The notes: generated by a model not told the origin, from the letters alone. Shown: positions 26,108 to 33,809, counted from the stretch's first letter. The stretch is DNA of 56,758 nucleotides from Nitrosopelagicus sp964511265 (GCA_964511265.1 CAZEES010000004.1:1-56758), one strand, 5' to 3'. Program-made: numbers and translations.

Positions 26108-27491
26108 TAGTCTCAAGGTAATCTAAAAATTCATCCAATTTGTCTTTAGTTATTTTTGCTCCTGCTGCAGCTTCATGCCCTCCGCCAATCCCATCGAATT
26201 GTTCTGCTCCGCCTCTCATTAATTGACTAAGATTTATTGAATTCGTACAACTTGCAGATTTTCTTGATGAAAACTTGATTGTTCCTTCTGATCCATCTGT
26301 TCGTAAAATCACTATTTTTCCTGAATTTTTTGGAGATCCTGCAATTAATGATGAAATTGTACCTGTCATTGTCTCTGGAACTAATCCTTGTGCATTTACC
26401 ATCACGCAGTTTTCCAAATTGCTTGTTCTCCATCTTTCATTAGATAACACGTTCATGTATTCTCTAATCATACCTCTATATTCTGATAAAATCTTCTCAC
26501 CCTCTTGTAGCATTGTATTTCTATCTCCCATACAAATTGAAATTCCAACTCCTGATTTGTTAATTCGTCCGCAAGAATTCAACATAGTTGAAAATTCTCT
26601 ACCATCTCTGAGAAAACTCCTTTTCTCTTCTCTTGGGAATGTGTATGTGTATCCAATCAATTCCTCCATGATCTGAGTGGCATTTTCTCCTTGGGTAAAC
26701 TTACTAATTGATTCAATAATGCTTTGCTTTTCTTCTTGTGTTAGATCTGCTGGAACTCGCCATCTTGCTCCATCTTTTAGTTGAATTTTTGCGTTAGTTA
26801 GCATTGCAAGACAGGCATCTCTATTCCATGTCAATCCCTCGATAAATGGCTGAGATGTGAATGCAATTGCATCTGGAAGTGGTCTTGTTTCCCTTCCAAC
26901 TAGTAGCAAGTCTAAATCAATATTCACTAATCCTAAACTTTTTGCAGTATCTGCAATCTCTACATTTTTTCCAGTGAATGATTTTCTCTCGCCCTGATCT
27001 TGTCTATCTCCTAATGCTGAAACTACTGCAACACTTGATAGATCCTCATTTTCATCGCTAAGTGCATTTGCAGCCAAATATGCCATTCCGCCAGCACAAA
27101 TCTCAACTCCTCCATCCATTCCAAATTTCCATGCATTTATCACCCGTTCATTATCATGCTCGTCTTCTGCAATCTCGTGATGATCTAACATTAGCCAATT
27201 ATCTGATAATTTTTCATCTAGTAATTTTCCGAAACCTCCTCCCAAATCTGTAATTACGTGCAAGTCTCGTGTCTCTTTCTGCATTATCTCGACTAAATTT
27301 TCACTAAATTCATTGGTTGTTCTAACTGTGCACTTTGCACCTTGTCTGATTAATGCTTTTGAAATAATGGATCCTGATGTAATGCCATCACAATCAATAT
27401 GTGTTGTAACTAGAATGTTTTTTCTTGATTTAATTGCATCTGAAATCCGATCTGAAAAATTTGATAATGATTCTTCTAAAACTTTCCCCAT
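26070..27491 (-). CDS. RecJ-like DHH/DHHA1 phosphoesterase
   Basis: A 473-residue single-strand nuclease-type protein. The DHH catalytic motifs are present: THIDCDGITSGSI near residue 30, VITDLGGGFGKLL, and LMLDHHEIAEDEHD. The C-terminal DHHA1 signature GIGGGHEAAAGAKI closes the protein. Archaeal RecJ homologues associate with the CMG helicase (GAN) or act as nanoRNases or 5'-3' exonucleases; sequence alone does not decide which. The start overlaps the uS15 stop by one base. Confidence 0.88.
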   Translation of the reverse strand: MGKVLEESLSNFSDRISDAIKSRKNILVTTHIDCDGITSGSIISKALIRQGAKCTVRTTNEFSENLVEIMQKETRDLHVITDLGGGFGKLLDEKLSDNWLMLDHHEIAEDEHDNERVINAWKFGMDGGVEICAGGMAYLAANALSDENEDLSSVAVVSALGDRQDQGERKSFTGKNVEIADTAKSLGLVNIDLDLLLVGRETRPLPDAIAFTSQPFIEGLTWNRDACLAMLTNAKIQLKDGARWRVPADLTQEEKQSIIESISKFTQGENATQIMEELIGYTYTFPREEKRSFLRDGREFSTMLNSCGRINKSGVGISICMGDRNTMLQEGEKILSEYRGMIREYMNVLSNERWRTSNLENCVMVNAQGLVPETMTGTISSLIAGSPKNSGKIVILRTDGSEGTIKFSSRKSASCTNSINLSQLMRGGAEQFDGIGGGHEAAAGAKITKDKLDEFLDYLETNVTKMPDRDSNQ

Positions 27492-27940
27492 TATTCTAAT
27501 TGGGCTACTACAGACTTATATTTCCATTTTTGATCTATTTCGCCTGTTTTTTTGTAGTGGGTAGATAACCTGTGAACCTTTGCTTCCACTAACTCTAATG
27601 CTCTTGTATTTCTGTTATCTGATCTATTTTCTTTAAGATGTTTTTGTAGGTTGACCGCCTTCATTACAATATTATTCAAATCGTCTGGAATTTCTGGATT
27701 CAATTTATTTTCTATCAAAACTTCTTTTATTCCCTTGTTAATGATTGGTTTTACCAATGGAATTGCATGTTGGTCTCTAAGCTTAATTCCAATCTGACTG
27801 GAGGTCATACCTTCTTTTGCATATTTTACAATCAATGCTTCAATTTCCTCATTAGTCTGTTTAACCCAATCTGGTTTTTTTGGATCGATAGGTCTGATTG
27901 AATGTGACTTTCCATGATTATGTGTGTGGAGTCTTCCCAT
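27491..27940 (-). CDS. rps15: 30S ribosomal protein uS15
   Basis: A 149-residue uS15 of the long archaeal/eukaryotic type. The N-terminus MGRLHTHNHGKSHSIRP is followed by KPDWVKQTNEEIEALIVKYA, the conserved SSQIGIKLRDQ, and the terminal VEAKVHRLSTHYKKTG helix that binds 16S rRNA. First gene of a minus-strand run uS15-RecJ-Pcc1-SerS-eS1-exosome-like protein. Confidence 0.95.
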   Translation of the reverse strand: MGRLHTHNHGKSHSIRPIDPKKPDWVKQTNEEIEALIVKYAKEGMTSSQIGIKLRDQHAIPLVKPIINKGIKEVLIENKLNPEIPDDLNNIVMKAVNLQKHLKENRSDNRNTRALELVEAKVHRLSTHYKKTGEIDQKWKYKSVVAQLE

Positions 27941-28035
27941 TTTTTTGGCTAAATTACGTACGAAATTAAATGTATCTAGCGAGATTATTGAAAAAAGTTA
28001 AATAATAACGATAGTCCAAACAAAATTAGATACAA

Positions 28036-28365
28036 ATGAACAAATCAATAGTATTAGGCGCACTTTTCGCAGCTGTAATTTCAATGGGAATTACTCCAGC
28101 ATTTGCCCAGTATATGGGAAGTGGTGGCAGTGGTAACCAAGACGGTGGACATCCATCAATGTCATTGGAAGACTCCTTAGAACTAGCAGCATCGAAAGTC
28201 CAATATGCAGCAGATAATCCAGCATCTGGTTCAGGTACTCCTTACATGGATGCTGGTGGTGTACTTGGTGCATCTGCTATCGCAGCCGCAGTCTTTGGTG
28301 GTATTGCTGGTGCCTTCTTCTTAAGAGGAAGATCCGGAAAATATGCCAAACCAGGAACAGGATAA
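28036..28365 (+). CDS. Exported single-TM protein next to amo; candidate extra AMO subunit (AmoY/AmoZ type)
   Basis: A 109-residue protein. Residues 1-24 form a signal peptide (IVLGALFAAVISMGITPAFA). The mature part is short, glycine and serine rich (YMGSGGSGNQDGGHPSMS), with one helix EDSLELAASKVQYAADN, and residues about 75-97 form a TM helix (GVLGASAIAAAVFGGIAGAF) with a basic tail. It is plus strand, with its own TATA-like element (gttaaataata, 27997-28007). It stands 1.5 kb from amoB in a cluster of small membrane proteins. Small membrane subunits AmoY and AmoZ were reported in the AMO of Nitrososphaera viennensis; assigning this gene to one of them is inference. Confidence 0.6.
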   Translation: MNKSIVLGALFAAVISMGITPAFAQYMGSGGSGNQDGGHPSMSLEDSLELAASKVQYAADNPASGSGTPYMDAGGVLGASAIAAAVFGGIAGAFFLRGRSGKYAKPGTG

Positions 28366-28439
28366 TCTCCTTCCTTATTCTTATTTTATTCACAACTCCT
28401 AGCCGTGGCTGATCTCGGCGTGTGGTAATCAAGAAAAAT

Positions 28440-28448
28440 CTTTATATC
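28440..28448 (+). promoter_or_regulatory. TATA box of the small membrane protein gene at 28471
   Basis: ctttatatc centred 26 bp before the ATG at 28471. The spacing implies a leaderless mRNA and argues for this ATG over the adjacent upstream TTG. Confidence 0.55.
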
Positions 28449-28470
28449 TACGCCTGAATTCAAAATATTG

Positions 28471-28740
28471 ATGATTCCTGTATTCGGAACAATCTTGAGT
28501 ATATTGTCTAGTCTGACCGGACAACTCGGTCCAAACTATGATCCATTATTCTACGATGTTATGGTATACATCTTTGGAACCATAATGTTCACAATATTCC
28601 TACTCGCATTGATTGCGTACTGGGTACGTATTCATGGATGGGGATACAAAGACAATCGTGAAAGATGGGTTGATGAACTTGACAGACACTTTGAGAATGA
28701 GGGCATCGGTTTAATTCCAGATAATGGAAAATACTGGTAA
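28471..28740 (+). CDS. Two-TM small membrane protein next to amo; candidate extra AMO subunit (AmoY/AmoZ type)
   Basis: An 89-residue protein. Residues about 2-18 (IPVFGTILSILSSLTGQ) form a weak first hydrophobic segment, residues 27-50 (FYDVMVYIFGTIMFTIFLLA) a strong TM helix, then an amphipathic, charged cytoplasmic tail (HGWGYKDNRERWVDELDRHF). Strong promoter, T-rich end, and location in the amo neighbourhood suggest high expression. It resembles the small membrane subunits recently reported for archaeal AMO, but I cannot confirm the orthology without a search. ATG 28471 chosen because the TATA box is exactly placed for it. Confidence 0.6.
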   Translation: MIPVFGTILSILSSLTGQLGPNYDPLFYDVMVYIFGTIMFTIFLLALIAYWVRIHGWGYKDNRERWVDELDRHFENEGIGLIPDNGKYW

Positions 28741-28785
28741 TCTTTCTCTCTTCTTTCTTTTCTATTTTATTCGTCTTTAGTGTAG
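28741..28785 (+). terminator. T-rich terminator after the 28471 gene
   Basis: A pyrimidine run with repeated T clusters (tctttctctcttctttcttt) directly follows the stop, as in U-tract archaeal termination. No hairpin is needed or seen. Confidence 0.5.
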
Positions 28786-28801
28786 ACTTTGTAATTTTAA
28801 A

Positions 28802-29323
28802 TTAAAGATCTGGTGGAAGGAAATCTGCATCTTTTGATGTATCATAATCCTTTGAGGTAAACTCTGCTCTGTATGTATAACCATCTACTAATAACTCATT
28901 AATGAAATAAGGTGATTCTTTTCCATTAACTATTATCTTTGATTTACTGATTTCCATATCTCTCATCGGGAAATCCCATGACCACAAGAAATGACCGATC
29001 TCAAATGGATACTCTTCAGTCCATTCTGCATAGATGGTGCCATCATCTGTTAGTGTGTAAAGTGATTTTTGGCATCCATCCTCAAATCCAATATTTGCAG
29101 GAATCTCTGCCTTGTTTTTATCCACATATAGTTCCAAAGTTGCCTGAATTACAAATTGTGTATCTCTGTCGTTTATGCAAACTTTTAGAGGATCGTTTTG
29201 ACTTAGCTGACCCTGAACTAGACTACTTGCAACTCCAACTGAAATTGCAATCACTGCAGTGATTGCTAAAAATTTTAACGTCTTTTTCCGTTTTGTTGGA
29301 TCTCCCATTCCTGGCCAAATCAT
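28802..29323 (-). CDS. Membrane-anchored extracytoplasmic protein, unknown, amo neighbourhood
   Basis: A 173-residue protein. A basic N-terminus (GDPTKRKKTLK) precedes one hydrophobic helix FLAITAVIAISVGVASSLV, so it is an N-terminally anchored or secreted protein. The outer domain carries two cysteines (KVCIND; DGCQKSL) spaced to form a disulfide, and many aromatic residues (YPFEIGHFLWSWDFPMRD). It is minus strand, 13 bp after the 29683 gene and downstream of amoB in orientation, so the three may share transcripts. No family recognised. Confidence 0.65.
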   Translation of the reverse strand: MIWPGMGDPTKRKKTLKFLAITAVIAISVGVASSLVQGQLSQNDPLKVCINDRDTQFVIQATLELYVDKNKAEIPANIGFEDGCQKSLYTLTDDGTIYAEWTEEYPFEIGHFLWSWDFPMRDMEISKSKIIVNGKESPYFINELLVDGYTYRAEFTSKDYDTSKDADFLPPDL

Positions 29324-29335
29324 AGCAAATCTGCA

Positions 29336-29683
29336 TTATTTTGGAATAAAGTCTTTTCTAAGCCTCGAGAAATCATCAATTATCTCCAATGTATCAAACT
29401 GATCTTGATGGTCTGCTATGAAAAACGTAATTGGAGTAGAGTCGACTTCTACCCATTCTGATTCACCTTCAAATGGCAGAAAATCTTCCACTGCAATATC
29501 GTTTGGACCTGAAAATCTTACTAGTACTTTTTTCTTCTTTTCCAAGACAAATGGAAGTTTGAGTACTTTGCCTCTTCTTTCATCTTGTATATTGATTGTG
29601 TAATCATCTCCACGAAACTCAACCTTTCCTTTAAAGTAACTCTCGTTAATATTCAGATGATCAATTTTGAAAACATATGCCAT
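29336..29683 (-). CDS. Small beta-rich soluble protein, unknown, amo neighbourhood
   Basis: A 115-residue protein starting MAYVFKIDHLNINESYFKG. I prefer this ATG (29683), because the upstream in-frame ATG would add a hydrophobic stretch out of character. The sequence alternates hydrophobic and charged residues (KVEFRGDDYTINIQDERRG), which suggests a beta-sandwich. No signal peptide. It is 13 bp upstream of the membrane-anchored gene. Function unknown. Confidence 0.6.
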   Translation of the reverse strand: MAYVFKIDHLNINESYFKGKVEFRGDDYTINIQDERRGKVLKLPFVLEKKKKVLVRFSGPNDIAVEDFLPFEGESEWVEVDSTPITFFIADHQDQFDTLEIIDDFSRLRKDFIPK

Positions 29684-29837
29684 GATTAGTATATGAATTA
29701 GAAGATAAAAGGCATTGTCATCTAAATCCATGACTAGAAATTAATCTATGCTTAATTTTATTAGTAAAAACTTAAGTGAGTGGAAATTCATGCAGCAAGT
29801 TATTTTATTCATTCAATAAAAGGAAAAAAGAGTGAGT

Positions 29838-30404
<567 letters not shown>

Positions 30405-30493
30405 ATGTTATCCCTTAATAGTAATCGACAGAAATGAGGAATTTAAGTTTTAACTATATTATCGATCCACGATATTTTCCTCATGATTCACTT

Positions 30494-30519
30494 CAATGTT
30501 AATCATCAATGTTAATCAT
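30494..30519. promoter_or_regulatory. 13-bp tandem repeat in the amoB/amoC divergent promoter region
   Basis: caatgttaatcat is present twice in direct head-to-tail order (30494-30506 and 30507-30519), 90 bp from the amoB ATG and about 155 bp from the amoC ATG. Spacing of 13 bp is a little over one helical turn. It looks like a pair of regulator sites; none is known to me for this locus. Confidence 0.5.
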
Positions 30520-30644
30520 TGAATTTATGAAAAAAAATGATGTAAAAATAACACTTTTACAAGTAATTCATAGAAAATTCACAAATTTTAAATGAAAAAA
30601 AATAGTTTTTTTGAAAAAAATAGGCTAATCATAAACACCGTGGC

Positions 30645-30650
30645 TTATAT
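30645..30650 (+). promoter_or_regulatory. TATA box of amoC
   Basis: ttatat centred 26 bp before the amoC ATG, so the amoC mRNA is probably leaderless. Confidence 0.6.
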
Positions 30651-30673
30651 GCCAAAAAACACATACAGTTACT

Positions 30674-31237
30674 ATGGCACAAATGCCGGCATTACTCCCA
30701 AAAGAAGTCGAAATCCAGAGACTAAAGAAAATCTGGTTAGTAGTCATCGCTATGGGATCAACAGCCGCATCCGTAGAAGTCGACAACTTTGTCGATGGTT
30801 CACTTCACCAGACTTCTATTAGAGATTCAGCATTCACTCCAGCACACTGGTGGTTATACTCTCACTTTGTAGCATTACCACTCGGTTGGGGATTTGTTGC
30901 TATCTATGATAGAAAAGTTCCAGTATTGAGAGGACCAAACAACTCTATGAACACAGGTCTAAAGATGACAATCTTAGGTTATCTTGCAACCATGTTTACT
31001 ATTGGTGTTAACGAGATGTGGCACTTTTGGTTCGTCGAAGAAATTTTCGCAGTTCCAAACCACTGGATGTTTAACATGGGTGTCGTCGTAGCCTTCATGG
31101 GTGCTCTAGCTTATGTAGTTAGAGTCTATGCAAGACTCGTCGAATTAGGTGCAGAAACACCTGGTGAAAACCCATATGTTGCTGAAATGTACAAAATGGC
31201 TCTTGAAGGCAAATTGTACAGCAGATCCATACCATAA
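30674..31237 (+). CDS. amoC: Ammonia monooxygenase subunit C
   Basis: A 187-residue integral membrane subunit with four to five TM helices. The metal-site helix reads GVNEMWHFWFVEEIF...NHW, with His117 and His130 spaced 13 residues apart like His160/His173 of bacterial PmoC. At the position of the PmoC aspartate there is Asn113, with Glu114 next to it. The C-terminus NPYVAEMYKMALEGKLYSRS is typical of the archaeal protein. It has its own TATA box and is followed by a hairpin terminator, so it is probably expressed as a single-gene mRNA. Confidence 0.97.
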   Translation: MAQMPALLPKEVEIQRLKKIWLVVIAMGSTAASVEVDNFVDGSLHQTSIRDSAFTPAHWWLYSHFVALPLGWGFVAIYDRKVPVLRGPNNSMNTGLKMTILGYLATMFTIGVNEMWHFWFVEEIFAVPNHWMFNMGVVVAFMGALAYVVRVYARLVELGAETPGENPYVAEMYKMALEGKLYSRSIP

Positions 31238-31239
31238 TC

Positions 31240-31275
31240 AGGTACGAATTCCGTACTTTGTTTTTTTAATTTCAT
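31240..31275 (+). terminator. Hairpin plus U-tract terminator after amoC
   Basis: The stem aggtacg / cgtactt (31240-31246 with 31252-31258, one G-U pair) closes a five-base loop aattc and is followed by tgtttttttaattt. It begins three bases after the amoC stop and would separate amoC from amoX transcription. Confidence 0.6.
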
Positions 31276-31316
31276 GCCTAACGGTAGATCGGTCTAGGCT
31301 CGGAATTGAAGAAAGA

Positions 31317-31325
31317 TTTAAAAAG
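31317..31325 (+). promoter_or_regulatory. TATA box of amoX
   Basis: tttaaaaag centred about 28 bp before the amoX ATG; a leaderless or very short-leader mRNA is expected. Confidence 0.5.
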
Positions 31326-31348
31326 ATTCTACCAGTTGATTATTCCAT

Positions 31349-31711
31349 ATGACACTTCCAAAAGGATTTGGTTCAGGTGGCGGCGGCGGAGCAAGTTCTG
31401 CTGACGTCGAAAAAATGATTGGCCGTCGTGTTGAAAACATGACTGGAATGATCACTGCATCATTTATCGCAGCATGGCTAGCAACATTTGGTGGTACTGC
31501 AGCAGGATATTTCGTATATCCATGGGCATATCCAACAACAAGCGGACATTATGCATTTATCGTCCTGACCATTATAGAAGCAATTGGTTACATCTTCTGT
31601 GTCAAAGTTATGGAAGAAGGTACAAACAAAAGTAGTAACGGTCTACTCGGTGGAGTATTAGCAGGTGTAACTGCTGGAACACTGTACATCGTTTTGTTTG
31701 TAGGTAAATAA
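31349..31711 (+). CDS. amoX: Ammonia monooxygenase-associated subunit X
   Basis: A 120-residue protein conserved between amoC and amoA in Nitrosopumilus-type genomes and identified as part of the archaeal AMO complex. It has a glycine-rich cytoplasmic start (GFGSGGGGGASSADVEKM) and three hydrophobic helices (ASFIAAWLATFGGTAAGYFV; HYAFIVLTIIEAIGYIFCV; GGVLAGVTAGTLYIVLF). It has no bacterial counterpart. It has its own TATA box and a hairpin terminator. Confidence 0.9.
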   Translation: MTLPKGFGSGGGGGASSADVEKMIGRRVENMTGMITASFIAAWLATFGGTAAGYFVYPWAYPTTSGHYAFIVLTIIEAIGYIFCVKVMEEGTNKSSNGLLGGVLAGVTAGTLYIVLFVGK

Positions 31712-31720
31712 CCAAAACTC

Positions 31721-31750
31721 AGTCCTATAGGACTTTTTCCTTTTTATCTT
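31721..31750 (+). terminator. Hairpin plus U-tract terminator after amoX
   Basis: A perfect palindrome agtcctataggact (31721-31734; 5-bp stem, 4-base loop) is followed by ttttcctttttatc. It lies 10 bp after the amoX stop. Strong ending before the amoA promoter. Confidence 0.6.
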
Positions 31751-31796
31751 CTCTAGTCACGTTATAGTATGAACGATCACGGTAATTTCCCAAATT

Positions 31797-31805
31797 TTTA
31801 TATAC
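31797..31805 (+). promoter_or_regulatory. TATA box of amoA
   Basis: tttatatac centred 25 bp before the ATG at 31826. This fixes the amoA start at that ATG and excludes the ATG at 31769, which lies upstream of the promoter. Confidence 0.6.
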
Positions 31806-31825
31806 TAACCGGCAGGAATATTTTC

Positions 31826-32476
31826 ATGGTCTGGCTTAGACGATGTACTCACTACTTATTCATAGTAGTAGTCGCAGTCAACTCAACTTTGCTAACAATT
31901 AACGCAGGGGACTACATCTTCTATACTGATTGGGCCTGGACATCGTTTGTAGTATTTTCAATATCTCAAACACTTATGCTCACTGTAGGTGCGTGTTACT
32001 ATCTCACCTTCACTGGAGTTCCAGGAACTGCAACGTATTATGCACTAATTATGACAGTCTATACTTGGGTTGCAAAAGGTGCATGGTTTGCATTAGGATA
32101 CCCATATGACTTCATCGTTACACCAGTTTGGCTACCATCAGCAATGCTGTTGGATTTGGCGTACTGGGCAACAAAGAAGAATAAGCACTCTCTGATACTG
32201 TTCGGCGGAGTCTTAGTTGGAATGTCATTACCACTATTCAACATGGTCAATTTGATCACAGTGGCTGACCCACTAGAGACTGCATTCAAGTATCCAAGAC
32301 CGACGTTACCACCATATATGACTCCGATAGAACCGCAGGTAGGTAAATTCTACAACAGCCCAGTTGCACTTGGTGCGGGTGCTGGAGCAGTATTAGCCTG
32401 TACATTTGCGGCTTTAGGTTGTAAACTTACAACTTGGACATACAGATGGATGGCCGCTTGGTCAAAGTGGGATTAG
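31826..32476 (+). CDS. amoA: Ammonia monooxygenase subunit A
   Basis: A 216-residue integral membrane subunit starting MVWLRRCTHYLFIVVVAVNS, the standard archaeal AmoA start and length. Landmarks are NAGDYIFYTDWAWTS, WLPSAMLLDLAYWATKKN, and the end TWTYRWMAAWSKWD. About six TM helices. This is the phylogenetic marker gene of ammonia-oxidizing archaea; the sequence is of Nitrosopumilus/Nitrosarchaeum type. With AmoB and AmoC it forms the copper enzyme that oxidises ammonia to hydroxylamine. Confidence 0.98.
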   Translation: MVWLRRCTHYLFIVVVAVNSTLLTINAGDYIFYTDWAWTSFVVFSISQTLMLTVGACYYLTFTGVPGTATYYALIMTVYTWVAKGAWFALGYPYDFIVTPVWLPSAMLLDLAYWATKKNKHSLILFGGVLVGMSLPLFNMVNLITVADPLETAFKYPRPTLPPYMTPIEPQVGKFYNSPVALGAGAGAVLACTFAALGCKLTTWTYRWMAAWSKWD

Positions 32477-32653
32477 AAAAACCCATTTCCCCTTTTCATT
32501 TTATTGAATTCTTTTAGGCTGTGCCTTAATGAATGGAATTTTGAAAAACGAAATTTGTATTTAACCTATTTCCAGTAAATCAACTAATTCTTCACACTTG
32601 GTGATCTTAGATTCACTAGCCTAGAGAAAACCTCATTCTGAAAGTAATTAGTC

Positions 32654-33517
32654 TTGGCTCAAGAATATCATCAGATTGCTGTAACTGAACCAAAACCCTT
32701 TGTAAAATGGGTTGGGGGAAAAAGACAACTCATGCGAGAATTGGAAAATAATTTTCCTAAACAATTTGATACTTATCATGAACCATTCTTGGGCGGTGGT
32801 GCTGTCATGTTTAATCTGCTTGTAAATGAACCACGATTGTCTTGTAATGTTTCTGATTTCAACTCTGACTTAATCTTGGCATATGTGACAATTCGTGATA
32901 AACTAGGGAAACTCATAGAATCTTTAGAAAACCACTCAAAAAACTATCATAAAGATTCTGTTGACTATTACTATAAAGTTAGAAAGCAAGAACCAAAACA
33001 GCAAATTGAAAAAGTATCTAGGCTGATATTTCTTAACAAAACCTGCTTTAATGGATTATACCGTGTAAATAAAAAAGGGAAGTTCAATGTACCACTTGGA
33101 AGATATACAAATCCAAACATTGTCAATAAAGAAAATTTAACTGTAGTCAGTAAAATTCTCCAATCTGAAAAAATCAAAATTTCATGTAGGGACTTTGAAG
33201 CAGTTTTGGATGATGCAAAAAAAGGTGATTTGGTATACTTTGACCCACCATATCAACCAATTAGCAGTACTGCAAATTTTACAAGTTATACTCATCGAGA
33301 TTTCACAGAAGATGACCTTGAGAGATTAGCTGATTTAGCAAATCAGCTTAGCTCCAAAGGCTGTCATGTTTTACTCTCAAATTCAAACTCAAAAACTGTC
33401 AAAAATCACTTTTCAGGAAAACATTGGTCAATCTCTGAAATCAATGCAAATAGAGCCATTAACTCCAATTCAGCAAAGCGAACAGGACATAAAGAAATCA
33501 TCATCAAAAATTATTAA
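32654..33517 (+). CDS. D12-class DNA adenine N6-methyltransferase (Dam type), orphan
   Basis: A 287-residue methyltransferase. The N-terminal AdoMet motif is KPFVKWVGGKRQLM, the target-recognition part includes FLNKTCFNGLYRVNKKGKFN, and the catalytic motif IV is DPPYQP in GDLVYFDPPYQPISS. This is the Dam/DpnM class; many members methylate adenine in GATC. No restriction endonuclease is adjacent, so it is an orphan enzyme. The start is TTG. It is wedged between amoA and a tRNA-Thr/tRNA-Leu pair, a typical place for acquired genes, although base composition is not obviously different. Confidence 0.9.
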   Translation: MAQEYHQIAVTEPKPFVKWVGGKRQLMRELENNFPKQFDTYHEPFLGGGAVMFNLLVNEPRLSCNVSDFNSDLILAYVTIRDKLGKLIESLENHSKNYHKDSVDYYYKVRKQEPKQQIEKVSRLIFLNKTCFNGLYRVNKKGKFNVPLGRYTNPNIVNKENLTVVSKILQSEKIKISCRDFEAVLDDAKKGDLVYFDPPYQPISSTANFTSYTHRDFTEDDLERLADLANQLSSKGCHVLLSNSNSKTVKNHFSGKHWSISEINANRAINSNSAKRTGHKEIIIKNY

Positions 33518-33591
33518 AGCTCCGAGCGGGATCTGAACCCACGACCTTTACATTACCAATGTAACGCTCTACCAGGCTGAGCTATCGGAGC
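33518..33591 (-). tRNA. tRNA-Thr (GGT)
   Basis: Acceptor GCTCCGA pairs with TCGGAGC; the discriminator is T, as usual for archaeal tRNA-Thr. The anticodon loop TTGGTAA is closed by the stem TTACA/TGTAA. T loop is TTCAGAT. No intron, no encoded CCA. Confidence 0.93.
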
Positions 33592-33711
33592 ATAAATTTT
33601 TCAATATCTGGAATCCTTATAATTCTTGGTTGCTCTTGTTTTAACATCAACTGTTAAATTTCTCGCAAATTGTTGATTTTCTAGTGGAGGGGTAGTCAAG
33701 CCTGGCCAAAG

Positions 33712-33732
33712 AAAGCAATTATGCTTTTGGAC
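33712..33732 (+). other. tRNA-Leu intron 1, non-canonical D-arm position
   Basis: A bulge-helix-bulge is formed exactly: 3-base bulges 33710-33712 and 33731-33733 flank a 4-bp helix (33706-33709 with 33727-33730); inner stem AAGC/GCTT closes loop aattat. Without removing it, the D loop is far too long and the D stem cannot pair correctly. Confidence 0.8.
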
Positions 33733-33746
33733 ACGCGGGACTTAAG

Positions 33747-33762
33747 ATCATAATAATGGGTG
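33747..33762 (+). other. tRNA-Leu intron 2, canonical 37/38 position
   Basis: Bulges 33745-33747 and 33761-33763 flank a 4-bp helix with two G-U pairs. Removal restores the anticodon stem CGGGA/TCCCG with loop CTTAAGA. Confidence 0.85.
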
Positions 33763-33809
33763 ATCCCGTCTCTCAGGAGTTCGAGGGTTCGAATCCCTCC
33801 TCCTCCACT

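Larger units (their letters stand above)
33686..33807 (+). tRNA. tRNA-Leu (TAA) with two introns
   Basis: Acceptor GGAGGGG (33686-33692) pairs with CTCCTCC (33800-33806), one G-U; discriminator A33807. Anticodon TAA at 33743-33745 in loop CTTAAG/A. T arm GAGGG-TTCGAAT-CCCTC and a long variable arm (class II). Intron 1 is 33712-33732 (21 nt) in the D arm: central helix CCAA/TTGG, bulges AGA and ACA, cuts after the second bulge base; removal restores D stem GTC/GAC. Intron 2 is 33747-33762 (16 nt) at the canonical 37/38 position: helix CTTA/TGGG, bulges AGA and TGA. Mature length 85 nt. Confidence 0.92.

Noticed and set aside
26275..26676. A 133-residue plus-strand ORF inside the DHH gene
   Set aside because: Antisense to the conserved DHH/DHHA1 coding sequence, with no independent start signal.
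30674..31237. Loss of a metal ligand in AmoC (Asn where PmoC has Asp)
   Set aside because: As far as I recall, the NEMWH form is normal for archaeal AmoC, and a neighbouring Glu is present; not a defect of this copy.
31769..31825. Upstream start for amoA that adds 19 residues
   Set aside because: The amoA TATA box lies inside this extension and archaeal AmoA proteins start at MVWLRR.
33684..33808. Alternative acceptor stem GTGGAGG/CCTCCAC for tRNA-Leu
   Set aside because: It would leave two extra bases between the T stem and the acceptor; GGAGGGG/CTCCTCC fits without gaps.
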